The notes under the pieces were generated by a model. That model did not search any database. It was not told the origin of the DNA and saw only the letters and a program-made list of their open reading frames with translations. The position numbers and the translations under genes were made by a program. Source: Nakamurella sp040546275 (lineage in GTDB: Bacteria; Actinomycetota; Actinomycetes; Mycobacteriales; Nakamurellaceae). Taken from it: a stretch of DNA of 64,000 bases. Shown in pieces: positions 26,934 through 34,397 of the stretch (the stretch's first letter is position 1; each line of letters opens with the position of its first letter). The DNA lies in the NCBI RefSeq assembly GCF_040546275.1, contig NZ_JBEPNO010000002.1:248001-312000 (forward strand), in the 5' to 3' direction.

Positions 26934-28459
26934 TGACCACGAAGAAGAGTGTGACCAAGAAGGCGCCCGCCAAGAAGGCGCCCGCCAAGAAGGCGCCCGC
27001 CAAGAAGGCGCCCGCCAAGAAGGCGCCCGCCAAGAAGGCGCCCGCCAAGAAGGCGCCGGCCAAGAAGGGATCGACCAACAAGGCATCGGCCGGCACTGCC
27101 GTCGCTCCCCGCACGGCCGAGCAGATCGCCGTCACCGCAATCGGTCCGCGTCCGGTTCCGGCCCTGACGGAAGCCAGGACCGCTGCCCATCCGGATCTCC
27201 TGACCAGAACGATCGACAACGGTCTGCGGGTCATCGCGGTGCGCAAGCCGGGCACCCCGCTGGTCGAGGTCAGGCTGCGGGTGCCGTTCGGCGGGACGAC
27301 CGCCGCCCACACCGCCCGTGCCGAACTGCTGGCCGCAACCCTGCTGCTGGGCACCGGATCTCGGACCAGGGAGCAGGTCGACGGCGAACTGGCCATGGTC
27401 GGCGGCCACCTGGACGCCTCGGTAGATCCCCAGCGCCTCGGGGTGACCGGATCGGTGCTGTCCACCGGACTCCCCGTCCTGCTGGAGATCCTCGCCGCCT
27501 CGCTGGTGGAGCCTGCGTTCCGCCGCCGCGACGTGGTGGGGGAGCGCGACCGGTTGGTCGAGCAACTGGCCATCGCGGCCAGCCAGCCGTCCGTGGTGGC
27601 GCGACATCACCTGCAGACCCGCCGCTTCGGCACCCATCCGGTGACCAGGGAGATGCCGGAGGCGGCCGATGTCGCGGTGGTGGGTGCCGCCGCGTTGCGG
27701 ACCCTGCAGCGGAAGTCGTTGGTACCGAGCGGCTCGACCCTGATCCTGGTCGGCGACCTGGACCCGGAGCAGACCGTGCAGCTGGTCGAGAAGGCCATGG
27801 CTGCCTGGACTTCCACCGAGGTTGTCCGGGTGCTGGAGAGTCCGCCGTCCGTGGTCGGCGGTCCGGTCGAAGTCTTCCACCGGGACGGCGCAGTGCAGTC
27901 CCAGGTGCGGCTGTCGGCGGCAGCCCTCGACCGGACGGATCCGGACTACGCCGCCGGGCAACTGGCGAATCTCGTGTACGGCGGTTACTTTTCGTCCCGA
28001 CTGGTCGAGAACATCCGCGAGGACAAGGGCTACACCTACAGCGCACACTCCAACTTCGAGTTCTGGCCGGGCAAGGCGGCGGTGACGGTCAGCTTCGACA
28101 CGACGACCGGCTCCACCGCTCCCGCGCTGCTCGAGGCCCGGTACGAGTTGGGCCGGCTGGCATTGACCGCCCCGGAACCCGCCGAGGTGGAATCTGCCCG
28201 GAACTACGCCCTCGGCACGCTGGCCACCTCCCTTGCGACCCAGGCCGGTTACGCCTCGACCCTCTCCTCGCTCGCCGGTCTCGGGTTGGACGTGGACTGG
28301 GTCAGGGAGCATCCGGCCCGGCTGTCCGCGGTCACCGTCGACGACGTGGCCCGGGTGGCGTCGACTCTCCTTGCGCCCTCGGCGTTCACGGGGGTGGTGG
28401 TCGGCGATCTCGAAGCCATCGGGTCGTCCCTGACGGCGATCGGCGGGGTGCAGCTGTGA
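26933..28459 (+). CDS. M16 peptidase-like, non-catalytic subunit with KKAPA tail
   Basis: A 508-residue partner of the preceding peptidase. It has no HxxEH: the corresponding stretch reads AHTARAELLAATLL. It keeps the substrate-anchoring Arg/Tyr pattern (SRLVENIREDKGYTYS) typical of inactive M16 subunits. The N-terminus has seven exact KKAPA repeats, a histone-H1- or HupB-like lysine tail. It likely forms a heterodimer with the upstream enzyme. Its stop overlaps nudC by 4 nt (GTGA). Confidence 0.88.
   Translation: MTTKKSVTKKAPAKKAPAKKAPAKKAPAKKAPAKKAPAKKAPAKKGSTNKASAGTAVAPRTAEQIAVTAIGPRPVPALTEARTAAHPDLLTRTIDNGLRVIAVRKPGTPLVEVRLRVPFGGTTAAHTARAELLAATLLLGTGSRTREQVDGELAMVGGHLDASVDPQRLGVTGSVLSTGLPVLLEILAASLVEPAFRRRDVVGERDRLVEQLAIAASQPSVVARHHLQTRRFGTHPVTREMPEAADVAVVGAAALRTLQRKSLVPSGSTLILVGDLDPEQTVQLVEKAMAAWTSTEVVRVLESPPSVVGGPVEVFHRDGAVQSQVRLSAAALDRTDPDYAAGQLANLVYGGYFSSRLVENIREDKGYTYSAHSNFEFWPGKAAVTVSFDTTTGSTAPALLEARYELGRLALTAPEPAEVESARNYALGTLATSLATQAGYASTLSSLAGLGLDVDWVREHPARLSAVTVDDVARVASTLLAPSAFTGVVVGDLEAIGSSLTAIGGVQL
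26957..27061 (+). repeat. 15-bp tandem repeat encoding KKAPA
   Basis: Seven consecutive 15-bp units (AAGAAGGCGCCCGCC, the last with one change) near the start of the non-catalytic M16 subunit gene. The near-identity at the DNA level suggests recent expansion and possible length variation among strains. Confidence 0.95.
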
Positions 28460-29430
28460 GCTTGGAGCAGAAATCCGGAACGATGCTCTCCAGCGGCTTC
28501 CCCATCGAGATGCCCGTGCTGTCCCGGGCGGCGGCCGACCGCTCGGAGGATCTGCGGGATCCGGTCCGGACGGCCGCGGCCTGGCCGACCGCCCGGGTGT
28601 TGACGGTGGACGAGGCCGGCCGGGTCCCGATCGACTCGACCGACACCGGGGTGTCCCTGTCCCACCACCCGGCCACCGATCTGGGTGCCGCACCGCCGCC
28701 GGAGGCCGTCCTGCTCGGCACCGTCGCACCGGTCGGCAGCGAAGGTCCGATCGACTACTGGGCGATCCCCGGTGAAGTCGCCGTCGGCGGAGAACTGTGG
28801 TCGTTCGGCACCTCACCGGACCCGTCGACCCTGCGCGAGGTCGGCGGCCTGCTGTCGGACACCGACGCCGGACTGATGACGGCGGCCGTCGCGGTGCTGA
28901 ACTGGCACCGCAACGGCAGGTTCTGCCCCCGCTGCGGGGAGCCGAGCGCCCCCCGATCGGCCGGGTGGTCGCGCCTGTGCCCCAACGGGCACGAGGAGTT
29001 CCCGCGGACCGATCCGGCGGTCATCGTGCTGGTCCACGACGGCGCCGACAAGATGGTGCTGGCCCGCCAGCCGAGCTGGCCTTCGGGCCGGGTGTCCGTG
29101 CTCGCCGGGTTCACCGAGGCCGGGGAGGCCCTCGAGGGCACGGTGACGAGAGAGATCGCCGAGGAGGTCGGCCTGCACGTCACCGACATTGGTTACCTCG
29201 GATCGCAGCCCTGGCCGTTCCCGCGGTCGCTGATGGTCGGATTCGCCGCGAGGGCCGAGCCCGGATCCCTGCTGTTCCCGCGTGACGGCGAGATCGAGGC
29301 CGCACAGTGGGTCGATCGTGCTGCCGTCCGCCGGATGCTGGCCAACGGAGGCGAGTCGGACGGACTCATCCTGCCGCCCGGCATCTCCATCGCCCGCCGG
29401 ATGGTCGAGGGCTGGGCCGCGCTCGACTGA
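28456..29430 (+). CDS. nudC: NADH pyrophosphatase NudC
   Basis: A Nudix enzyme that hydrolyses NADH and can remove NAD caps from RNA. The 324-residue protein has a zinc ribbon (CPRCGEPS...LCPNGHEEFPR), an intact Nudix box (GFTEAGEALEGTVTREIAEEVGL in GX5EX7REUXEEXGU form) and the NudC signature SQPWPFPRS just downstream. The GTG start overlaps the M16 stop. The nudC-uvrD2-whiB7 order matches the M. tuberculosis Rv3199c-Rv3197A region as I recall it. Confidence 0.95.
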   Translation: MSLEQKSGTMLSSGFPIEMPVLSRAAADRSEDLRDPVRTAAAWPTARVLTVDEAGRVPIDSTDTGVSLSHHPATDLGAAPPPEAVLLGTVAPVGSEGPIDYWAIPGEVAVGGELWSFGTSPDPSTLREVGGLLSDTDAGLMTAAVAVLNWHRNGRFCPRCGEPSAPRSAGWSRLCPNGHEEFPRTDPAVIVLVHDGADKMVLARQPSWPSGRVSVLAGFTEAGEALEGTVTREIAEEVGLHVTDIGYLGSQPWPFPRSLMVGFAARAEPGSLLFPRDGEIEAAQWVDRAAVRRMLANGGESDGLILPPGISIARRMVEGWAALD

Positions 29431-29432
29431 CG

Positions 29433-29491
29433 GCTGCACGAGAATCCCGGCAGCCGCACGAAAATCTTGGCAGCTGCACGAAAATCCGGCA
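29433..29491. repeat. Triple ~20-bp intergenic repeat (array 2)
   Basis: Three units of 20, 20 and 19 bp, each GC(C/T)GCACGA(A/G)AATC plus a spacer ending in GGCA, begin two bases after the nudC stop and lie in the 114-base gap before uvrD2. The reverse complement core GATTTTCGTGC resembles array 1 (24482-24540). Confidence 0.85.
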
Positions 29492-29544
29492 GGTGGACGG
29501 CCAGCCGATTTCCGGCTGTCGTACACCCGTGCGAACATGAGGAC

Positions 29545-31569
29545 ATGGTGGATCTGCTGGCGGGGCTGGACGACGGTCAGCGGGCTGCCGTCCTCGCGCC
29601 CAGCGGTCCGGTCTGCGTCCTTGCGGGTGCCGGCACCGGCAAGACCAGGACCATCACCCACCGGATCGCACACCTGGTGGAGAACGGATCGCACCCGGTC
29701 AGCGAGATCCTCGCCGTCACCTTCACCACCAGGGCCGCGGGCGAGATGCGGCTGCGGCTGCGGAGTCTCGGGGTCCCCGGCGTCCAGGCCCGGACCTTCC
29801 ACTCGGCCGCCCTCAAGCAGCTCAAGTACTTCTGGCCGAAGGCGGTCGGTGGCGGCCTCTGGCCGGTGCTGGAGCACAAGCTCCGGCTGGTGGCGCTCGC
29901 AGCGAAGAAGGCCGGGGCCGGTACCGATGCCGCCACCCTGCGGGATCTGGCCAGCGAGATCGAGTGGGCCAAGGCCTCGCTCATCCGTCCGGCGGACTAC
30001 CTGGCCGCGGTGGCGAAGCACCAGCGCGACACTCCGGTCGCGGCGGCCACCGTCGTCAAGGTCTACTCCGGTTACGAGAAGGCGAAGAACGAGGCCGAAC
30101 AGCTGGACTTCGACGACCTGCTGCTGCACACGGCAGCCATCCTCGAGGACGACGAGGACGTCGCCCGCGAGTTCAGGGCCAGGTACCGCTGCTTCGTCGT
30201 CGACGAGTACCAGGACGTCACGCCACTCCAGCAGAAGGTGCTCGACGCCTGGCTGGGCGGCCGCGACCAGCTGACCGTCGTCGGCGACGCCAACCAGACC
30301 ATCTACTCCTTCGCCGGTGCCTCGCCCGCCAACCTGCTGGACTTCGACCGGCGCTATCCGCACGCCACGGTGGTGCGTCTGGAGCGTGACTACCGCTCGA
30401 CGCCGCAGGTCGTCACCCTGGCCAACCGGATCATCGCCGGCGCCCAGGGAAAGGCTGCGCGGCTACGGCTCAAGCTGGTGGCCGTCCTTCCCGACGGTCC
30501 GCCTGCGTCGTTCGACGAGCACCCGGACGAGCCGACCGAGGCCAGATCCGTCGCGCAGAAGGCCGCTGCGCTGATCGCCGGCGGGATGCCGCCGTCCGGG
30601 ATCGCCGTCCTGTACCGGATCAACGCCCAGTCCGAGGTCTACGAGAAGGCGCTGTCCGACGCATCGGTGCCCTATCTGATCCGCGGCGGTGAGCGATTCT
30701 TCGCCCGCCCGGAGGTCCGGCAGGCCATCATCGCCCTGCGGCAGGGCGCCGCCCAGGACGTGGACGTCCCCCTCGTACCGGCGGTCCGGCAATTGCTCGG
30801 AGCCGTCGGGCTGACGGACGAACCACCGCCCGCCGGCGCGCTGCGCGACCGGTGGGACTCCTTGCTGGCGTTGGTCGGTGTCGCCGAGGAACTGGCCGAC
30901 CAGCAGTCCGACGCCGGTCTGACGGCGCTCGTCGCCGAGTTGGACCAGCGGGCCGAGGCGCAGCACGCCCCGACCGTCGAAGGGGTCACGCTGGCCTCCT
31001 TGCACGCGGCGAAGGGCCTGGAGTGGGACGCAGTGTTCCTGGTCGGCCTGACGGACGGGACCCTGCCCATCCAGCACGCCGAGACGCCGGAGGAGATCGA
31101 GGAGGAACGGCGCCTGTTCTACGTCGGTGTCACCAGGGCCCGGACGCGGTTGTCGATCTCCTGGGCGCTGTCCCGTACCGAGGGCGGCCGCCGCGGACGC
31201 AAGCGCAGTCGCTTCCTGACGGGTCTGGCACCCGAGGTGTCACCGGTCGGTCGTGCAAGAGCCGCCGGTCGCTGCCGGCTCTGCGGCGGGCCGCTCAGCT
31301 CGCCCGCGGAACTCAAGATCGGCCGTTGCGAGAACTGCCCGTCCACCGCCGACCCGGATCTGGTCGAGGCGCTGCGGAACTGGCGGAAGGAGACCTCCAG
31401 CACTGCGTCGGTGCCTGCCTACGTGGTGTTCTCCGACGCCACCCTGCTCGCCATCGCCGAGCGCCGGCCGGTGGATGACGCTGCGCTGCTGGCGATCCCG
31501 GGGATCGGCCGCACCAAACTGGATGCCTGCGGCGCCGACGTGATCGGTATCGTCGCCGCCACCCGCTGA
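29545..31569 (+). CDS. uvrD2: DNA helicase UvrD2
   Basis: A 3'-5' SF1 helicase for DNA repair, 674 residues. Motor motifs are seen in order: LAGAGTGKT (Walker A), VDEYQDV (motif II), GDANQTIYSF (motif III), and near the end ASLHAAKGLEWD and RRLFYVGVTRAR (motifs V-VI). The C-terminus has the actinobacterial UvrD2 extension: a four-Cys segment (CRLCGG and CENC) linked to an HRDC domain (about residues 600-674). ATG 29545 has GAGG upstream; a longer frame is open but unlike the family. It lies directly after nudC, as in mycobacteria. Confidence 0.94.
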   Translation: MVDLLAGLDDGQRAAVLAPSGPVCVLAGAGTGKTRTITHRIAHLVENGSHPVSEILAVTFTTRAAGEMRLRLRSLGVPGVQARTFHSAALKQLKYFWPKAVGGGLWPVLEHKLRLVALAAKKAGAGTDAATLRDLASEIEWAKASLIRPADYLAAVAKHQRDTPVAAATVVKVYSGYEKAKNEAEQLDFDDLLLHTAAILEDDEDVAREFRARYRCFVVDEYQDVTPLQQKVLDAWLGGRDQLTVVGDANQTIYSFAGASPANLLDFDRRYPHATVVRLERDYRSTPQVVTLANRIIAGAQGKAARLRLKLVAVLPDGPPASFDEHPDEPTEARSVAQKAAALIAGGMPPSGIAVLYRINAQSEVYEKALSDASVPYLIRGGERFFARPEVRQAIIALRQGAAQDVDVPLVPAVRQLLGAVGLTDEPPPAGALRDRWDSLLALVGVAEELADQQSDAGLTALVAELDQRAEAQHAPTVEGVTLASLHAAKGLEWDAVFLVGLTDGTLPIQHAETPEEIEEERRLFYVGVTRARTRLSISWALSRTEGGRRGRKRSRFLTGLAPEVSPVGRARAAGRCRLCGGPLSSPAELKIGRCENCPSTADPDLVEALRNWRKETSSTASVPAYVVFSDATLLAIAERRPVDDAALLAIPGIGRTKLDACGADVIGIVAATR

Positions 31570-31648
31570 CCGGACGCCGCTCCGAACGGCCTGCCCCAGG
31601 CCATATTCCGGCGCCGGAAAAGAATTCCGAAACTTCTTCTTTATTCGG

Positions 31649-31678
31649 TTGCGCCCCCGGTGTAGGGGCGCATATGGT
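31649..31678 (+). promoter_or_regulatory. Candidate whiB7 promoter
   Basis: TTGCGC at 31649-31654 as -35 and TATGGT at 31673-31678 as -10, with an 18-base spacer, preceded by an AT-rich patch (CTTCTTTATTC) rare in this genome. WhiB7-dependent promoters in mycobacteria carry AT-rich DNA just upstream of -35, which the AT-hook contacts. Assignment by position and pattern only. Confidence 0.45.
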
Positions 31679-31740
31679 CGGTCTCGTTCCAACCGAACAG
31701 TCCCCGCCGGGGGAACGACGACCAGAGGAGGTGCCGGACC

Positions 31741-31896
31741 GTGAACAAAAATCTGAAGAGCCAGTTCGGCACGACCGGTCTCGTTATCGCCGGAGTCCGC
31801 GTGCGCGTCTACGAAGGTCCCGCGTCCTTGCGGCATCTGATGTCGACGCCGCAGGCCGACGTTCCGGCACCGGCCGGGGATGAGCAGCTGAGGTAG
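31741..31896 (+). CDS. Upstream ORF in the whiB7 leader
   Basis: A 51-codon ORF starting at GTG with a GGAGGTG ribosome site 8 nt upstream, in the long leader of whiB7. The peptide is basic at first (NKNLKSQFG, then GVRVRVYEG). In mycobacteria whiB7 is preceded by a short translated uORF, and ribosome stalling there controls read-through into whiB7 after antibiotic exposure. Position, ribosome site and the hairpins that follow suggest the same arrangement. The peptide itself belongs to no family I recognise. Confidence 0.6.
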   Translation: MNKNLKSQFGTTGLVIAGVRVRVYEGPASLRHLMSTPQADVPAPAGDEQLR

Positions 31897-31918
31897 AACC
31901 CAGCTCGACGCTCGCCTC

Positions 31919-32045
31919 CGGCCGCGGCTTCCTTCCCTTCAACAGGGCGGGACCCGCGGCCGTGGTGTATCCCCGGACGACAGCCACCCACAGAACTTGT
32001 GCGGGGCCATCCGGCCTCGAACACCACGACTGCCCCACCGGGGCA
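31919..32045 (+). promoter_or_regulatory. Leader hairpins between uORF and whiB7 (attenuator candidate)
   Basis: A perfect 9-bp stem CGGCCGCGG (31919-31927) / CCGCGGCCG (31954-31962) starts 22 bases after the uORF stop. A second hairpin TGCCCC-ACC-GGGGCA (32031-32045) stands 16 bases before the whiB7 ribosome site. GGGGC at 32003-32007 could pair with GCCCC of the second hairpin instead, giving mutually exclusive folds. No T-run follows, so a canonical terminator is not proven. Confidence 0.5.
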
Positions 32046-32075
32046 ACAACACTCACACTTTCGGAGGTGAGAACT

Positions 32076-32363
32076 TTGATCAGCCTACTTCTCGGCCAGG
32101 AACCGGATGCGCTCGTCGATCCGATTCTCGGTGACGATCTGCCCTGCCACCAGGGGGATCCGGACCTGTTCTTCGCAGAACGACCGGACGACCTGGAAAA
32201 GGCAAAGGTCCTCTGCGCCGACTGCCCGGCACGGGCTGCCTGTCTTGCCGCCGCACTGACCAGGGCCGAGCCCTGGGGTGTGTGGGGTGGCGAGATCTTC
32301 GATCAGGGCGTGGTCATCGCCCGCAAGCGTCCCCGGGGTCGTCCCCGCAAGGTCGCGGCATGA
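32076..32363 (+). CDS. whiB7: WhiB7 transcriptional activator
   Basis: Iron-sulfur regulator that binds the primary sigma factor and switches on intrinsic antibiotic resistance genes. The 95-residue protein has the four cluster cysteines (LPCHQGD and the Cx2Cx5C of LCADCPARAAC), the WhiB turn GVWGGEIFDQG and the WhiB7-specific C-terminal AT-hook KRPRGRPRK. The TTG at 32076 is chosen because GGAGGTGA stands 6 nt before it; a longer upstream frame overlaps the leader hairpins. It is autoregulated in relatives, and the uORF and leader suggest the same here. Confidence 0.92.
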   Translation: MISLLLGQEPDALVDPILGDDLPCHQGDPDLFFAERPDDLEKAKVLCADCPARAACLAAALTRAEPWGVWGGEIFDQGVVIARKRPRGRPRKVAA

Positions 32364-32433
32364 ACACGACCGGCAGCATCAGTGGGGATGTCGTCCTCAG
32401 AAGTCGAGATTTCCTGTCCTGCAACACTTCCGT

Positions 32434-32447
32434 CCGCCCCAAGGCGG
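32434..32447 (+). terminator. Small hairpin after whiB7
   Basis: CCGCC-CCAA-GGCGG, 71 bases after the whiB7 stop and 27 before the next small gene. The short stem is followed by TTCCTCTTCG. Weak terminator candidate. Confidence 0.3.
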
Positions 32448-32473
32448 CGGTTCCTCTTCGTAAGGTGAACAAG

Positions 32474-32605
32474 ATGAGTCTCATGCTGGAAGATCTGGCC
32501 CGTGACCGAATGCGCAGCATGCGGCGGGACGCCGAGCTCAGCCGAGTGGCACACCGTCAGCGTCTGCAGAGTCGCCGGCAGCGCTCCAACGCCAAGAACG
32601 CCTGA
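32474..32605 (+). CDS. 43-residue basic protein downstream of whiB7
   Basis: A small, strongly basic protein (MSLMLEDLARDRMRSMRRDAEL, then RQRLQSRRQRSNAKNA). ATG 32474 has AAGGTGA 6 nt upstream; a GTG at 32465 in frame would add three residues but has no better site. The Arg-rich helical character could suit nucleic-acid or ribosome binding. No family is recognised. It may be co-transcribed with whiB7 unless the hairpin between them terminates. Confidence 0.5.
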   Translation: MSLMLEDLARDRMRSMRRDAELSRVAHRQRLQSRRQRSNAKNA

Positions 32606-32767
32606 CGGCGGGCGAGCTCTCGCGGTGACGAGAACGCCTCGCCGAGGTGCGCCGGAGCACAGGAAAAGTAAACGATGCCGCGCCGGAACCGATCCCGCCC
32701 ACCAGGGCGGGAGAGGTCCCGGTGCGGTATCCGCGCGTTCGCGTCGGGCCGCGTAGCGTAGCTCGGC

Positions 32768-32950
32768 ATGGTGGACGATCCAGCCGACGAATGGTTCAGC
32801 TGTGCGGTCTGCGGGGCGTCGGCGCCCGGTCCACCGATCACCTGGATGTTCGACAACGACCGTCGGCGCGGGGGTCTCTGGTACTGCGAGCGGTGCGCTC
32901 GCGACAACGTGCGGGCGGTGGAGGCCAAGCTCGATCAGGACTGGTGGTGA
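32768..32950 (+). CDS. Small zinc-ribbon protein
   Basis: A 60-residue protein with two Cys pairs (CAVCGASAPGPP and CERCARD) spaced as a zinc ribbon, Trp-rich at both ends (DEWFSCAV and DQDWW). The family is not known to me. It is convergent with the ABC1 kinase gene, with a 29-base gap, and lacks a strong ribosome site before ATG 32768. The conserved-looking Cys pattern is the main support. Confidence 0.55.
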   Translation: MVDDPADEWFSCAVCGASAPGPPITWMFDNDRRRGGLWYCERCARDNVRAVEAKLDQDWW

Positions 32951-32979
32951 CCGGGATTAGGACGGGTGGGGAGGCGGGA

Positions 32980-34317
32980 TTAGATGCCAGTGCCGTCCGC
33001 CAGGTCGGCGTCGGAGAAGCCGGGCTGCCACCTCGCCACGATCCCGCGGAAGGGGGCTGTCGCGTCGAGCTGGCACAGCACACCGATCGACCCGAAGGTC
33101 ACGCGGTGGATCATCAGGTACGACGGTGGCAGGTTGAGATGTCTGGCCAGCTTTGAATCCTCGCTGGACAGGCTGGACAGACGTGCCGCCTGCGACTGCA
33201 TCCACGCCCTGGTGAAGTGGAACTCCTTGGGCCGGAGCGGCTCTGCGAACGGGCTCAGGTAGTCCAGCAGTGCGACCGGATCGGGATCGTAGTTCTGCGG
33301 GATGAATCCCTCGGCCCGCAGCCCCGCCAGCACCTCGTCGGCCCTGCCATCCAGCGCGAGCCGTGACAGCCGGCCGATGATCGGCGGGGAACCGTTGGGA
33401 AGCCGGGCGATCGACCCGAAATCGATCACACCCAAACGGTTGTCGGCGGTCAACAGATAGTTGCCCGGGTGCGGGTCGGCGTGCAGGAGGCCCACGCGTT
33501 CCGGCGCCGAGAAGTGCAGGACGGTGAGCAGTTCGCCCGCCCGGTCCCGTTGCGCAACGGTCCCCCCGGTGATGATCTTGGCCATGCCGAGACCCTCGAC
33601 CCATTCCGACACGATGACCTTCGGCGCGCTGGCCAGCACCTTGGGCACCAGGAAGTCCGGGTCGTCGGCGAAGCCCCGGGCGAAGGTGCGCTGGTTGGCC
33701 GCCTCCGCCGCGTAGTCCAGTTCCTCCATGACACGATCGCGGATCTCGGCGAGCAGCGGGCGGACCTGCATGCCGGGAATGAGCAATCCCAGGACCGGAC
33801 CGAGGCGGTTCAGCTGGTCCATGTCCGCCTTGAGGGCCGCACCGGCGCCCGGGTACTGGATCTTGACGGCGACCTCGCGCCCGTCCTTCCACGTCGCGCG
33901 GTGGACCTGCCCGATGCTCGCTGCAGCCGCAGCCTCGTCGTCGAACTTGTCGAAGCGGGTGCGCCAGCCGGTGCCGAGTTGCTCGGCCATCAGACGGTTG
34001 ACGGTGCTCGGCGGCATCGGTGGCGCAGCGTTCTGGAGCTTGGTCAACGCCTCCCGGTAGGGCTCGGCGTACTCGTCGGGGATACCCGCCTCGTACACGC
34101 TCAGCGCCTGGCCGAACTTCATCGCGCCGCCCTTGAGCGTTCCGAGGACCTCGAAGACCTGCTCGGCGGTCCGGCGCTGCATCTCGGCCGAGACATCGCC
34201 CCGATCACGTCCGATCAGACGTTGCCCCCAACCAAGCCCGACGCGGCCGGCCGCGGACAGCGGCAGGCTGGCCAGACGGGCCGTCCTGTTGAGAGCACCA
34301 CGAGGAATGTCGGACAC
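32980..34317 (-). CDS. ABC1/UbiB-family atypical kinase
   Basis: A 445-residue UbiB-like protein kinase homologue, matching Rv3197 in place and type. Family motifs: GGAMKFGQALS (the KxGQ signature), AAAASIGQVHRA (Ala-rich loop replacing the Gly-rich loop), VAVKIQYPG with the catalytic Lys, LLHADPHPGNYLL, and VIDFGS with the metal aspartate. The GTG at 34317 gives a start (MSDIPRGALNRTARLASLPL) like that of relatives. No C-terminal membrane anchor is evident. Substrate unknown; such kinases often act in lipid or quinone metabolism. Confidence 0.9.
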   Translation of the reverse strand: MSDIPRGALNRTARLASLPLSAAGRVGLGWGQRLIGRDRGDVSAEMQRRTAEQVFEVLGTLKGGAMKFGQALSVYEAGIPDEYAEPYREALTKLQNAAPPMPPSTVNRLMAEQLGTGWRTRFDKFDDEAAAAASIGQVHRATWKDGREVAVKIQYPGAGAALKADMDQLNRLGPVLGLLIPGMQVRPLLAEIRDRVMEELDYAAEAANQRTFARGFADDPDFLVPKVLASAPKVIVSEWVEGLGMAKIITGGTVAQRDRAGELLTVLHFSAPERVGLLHADPHPGNYLLTADNRLGVIDFGSIARLPNGSPPIIGRLSRLALDGRADEVLAGLRAEGFIPQNYDPDPVALLDYLSPFAEPLRPKEFHFTRAWMQSQAARLSSLSSEDSKLARHLNLPPSYLMIHRVTFGSIGVLCQLDATAPFRGIVARWQPGFSDADLADGTGI

Positions 34318-34397
34318 CACACCATTGTTACGCACCGCTGCGTCGGCGCGGACGGGATTACCTATGCCGACGGCGATCTGAGGGTGCTTCTCGGGTC

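Noticed and set aside
24482..29491. Repeat arrays as CRISPR
   Set aside because: Units are adjacent with no spacers, only three each, and no cas genes are present.
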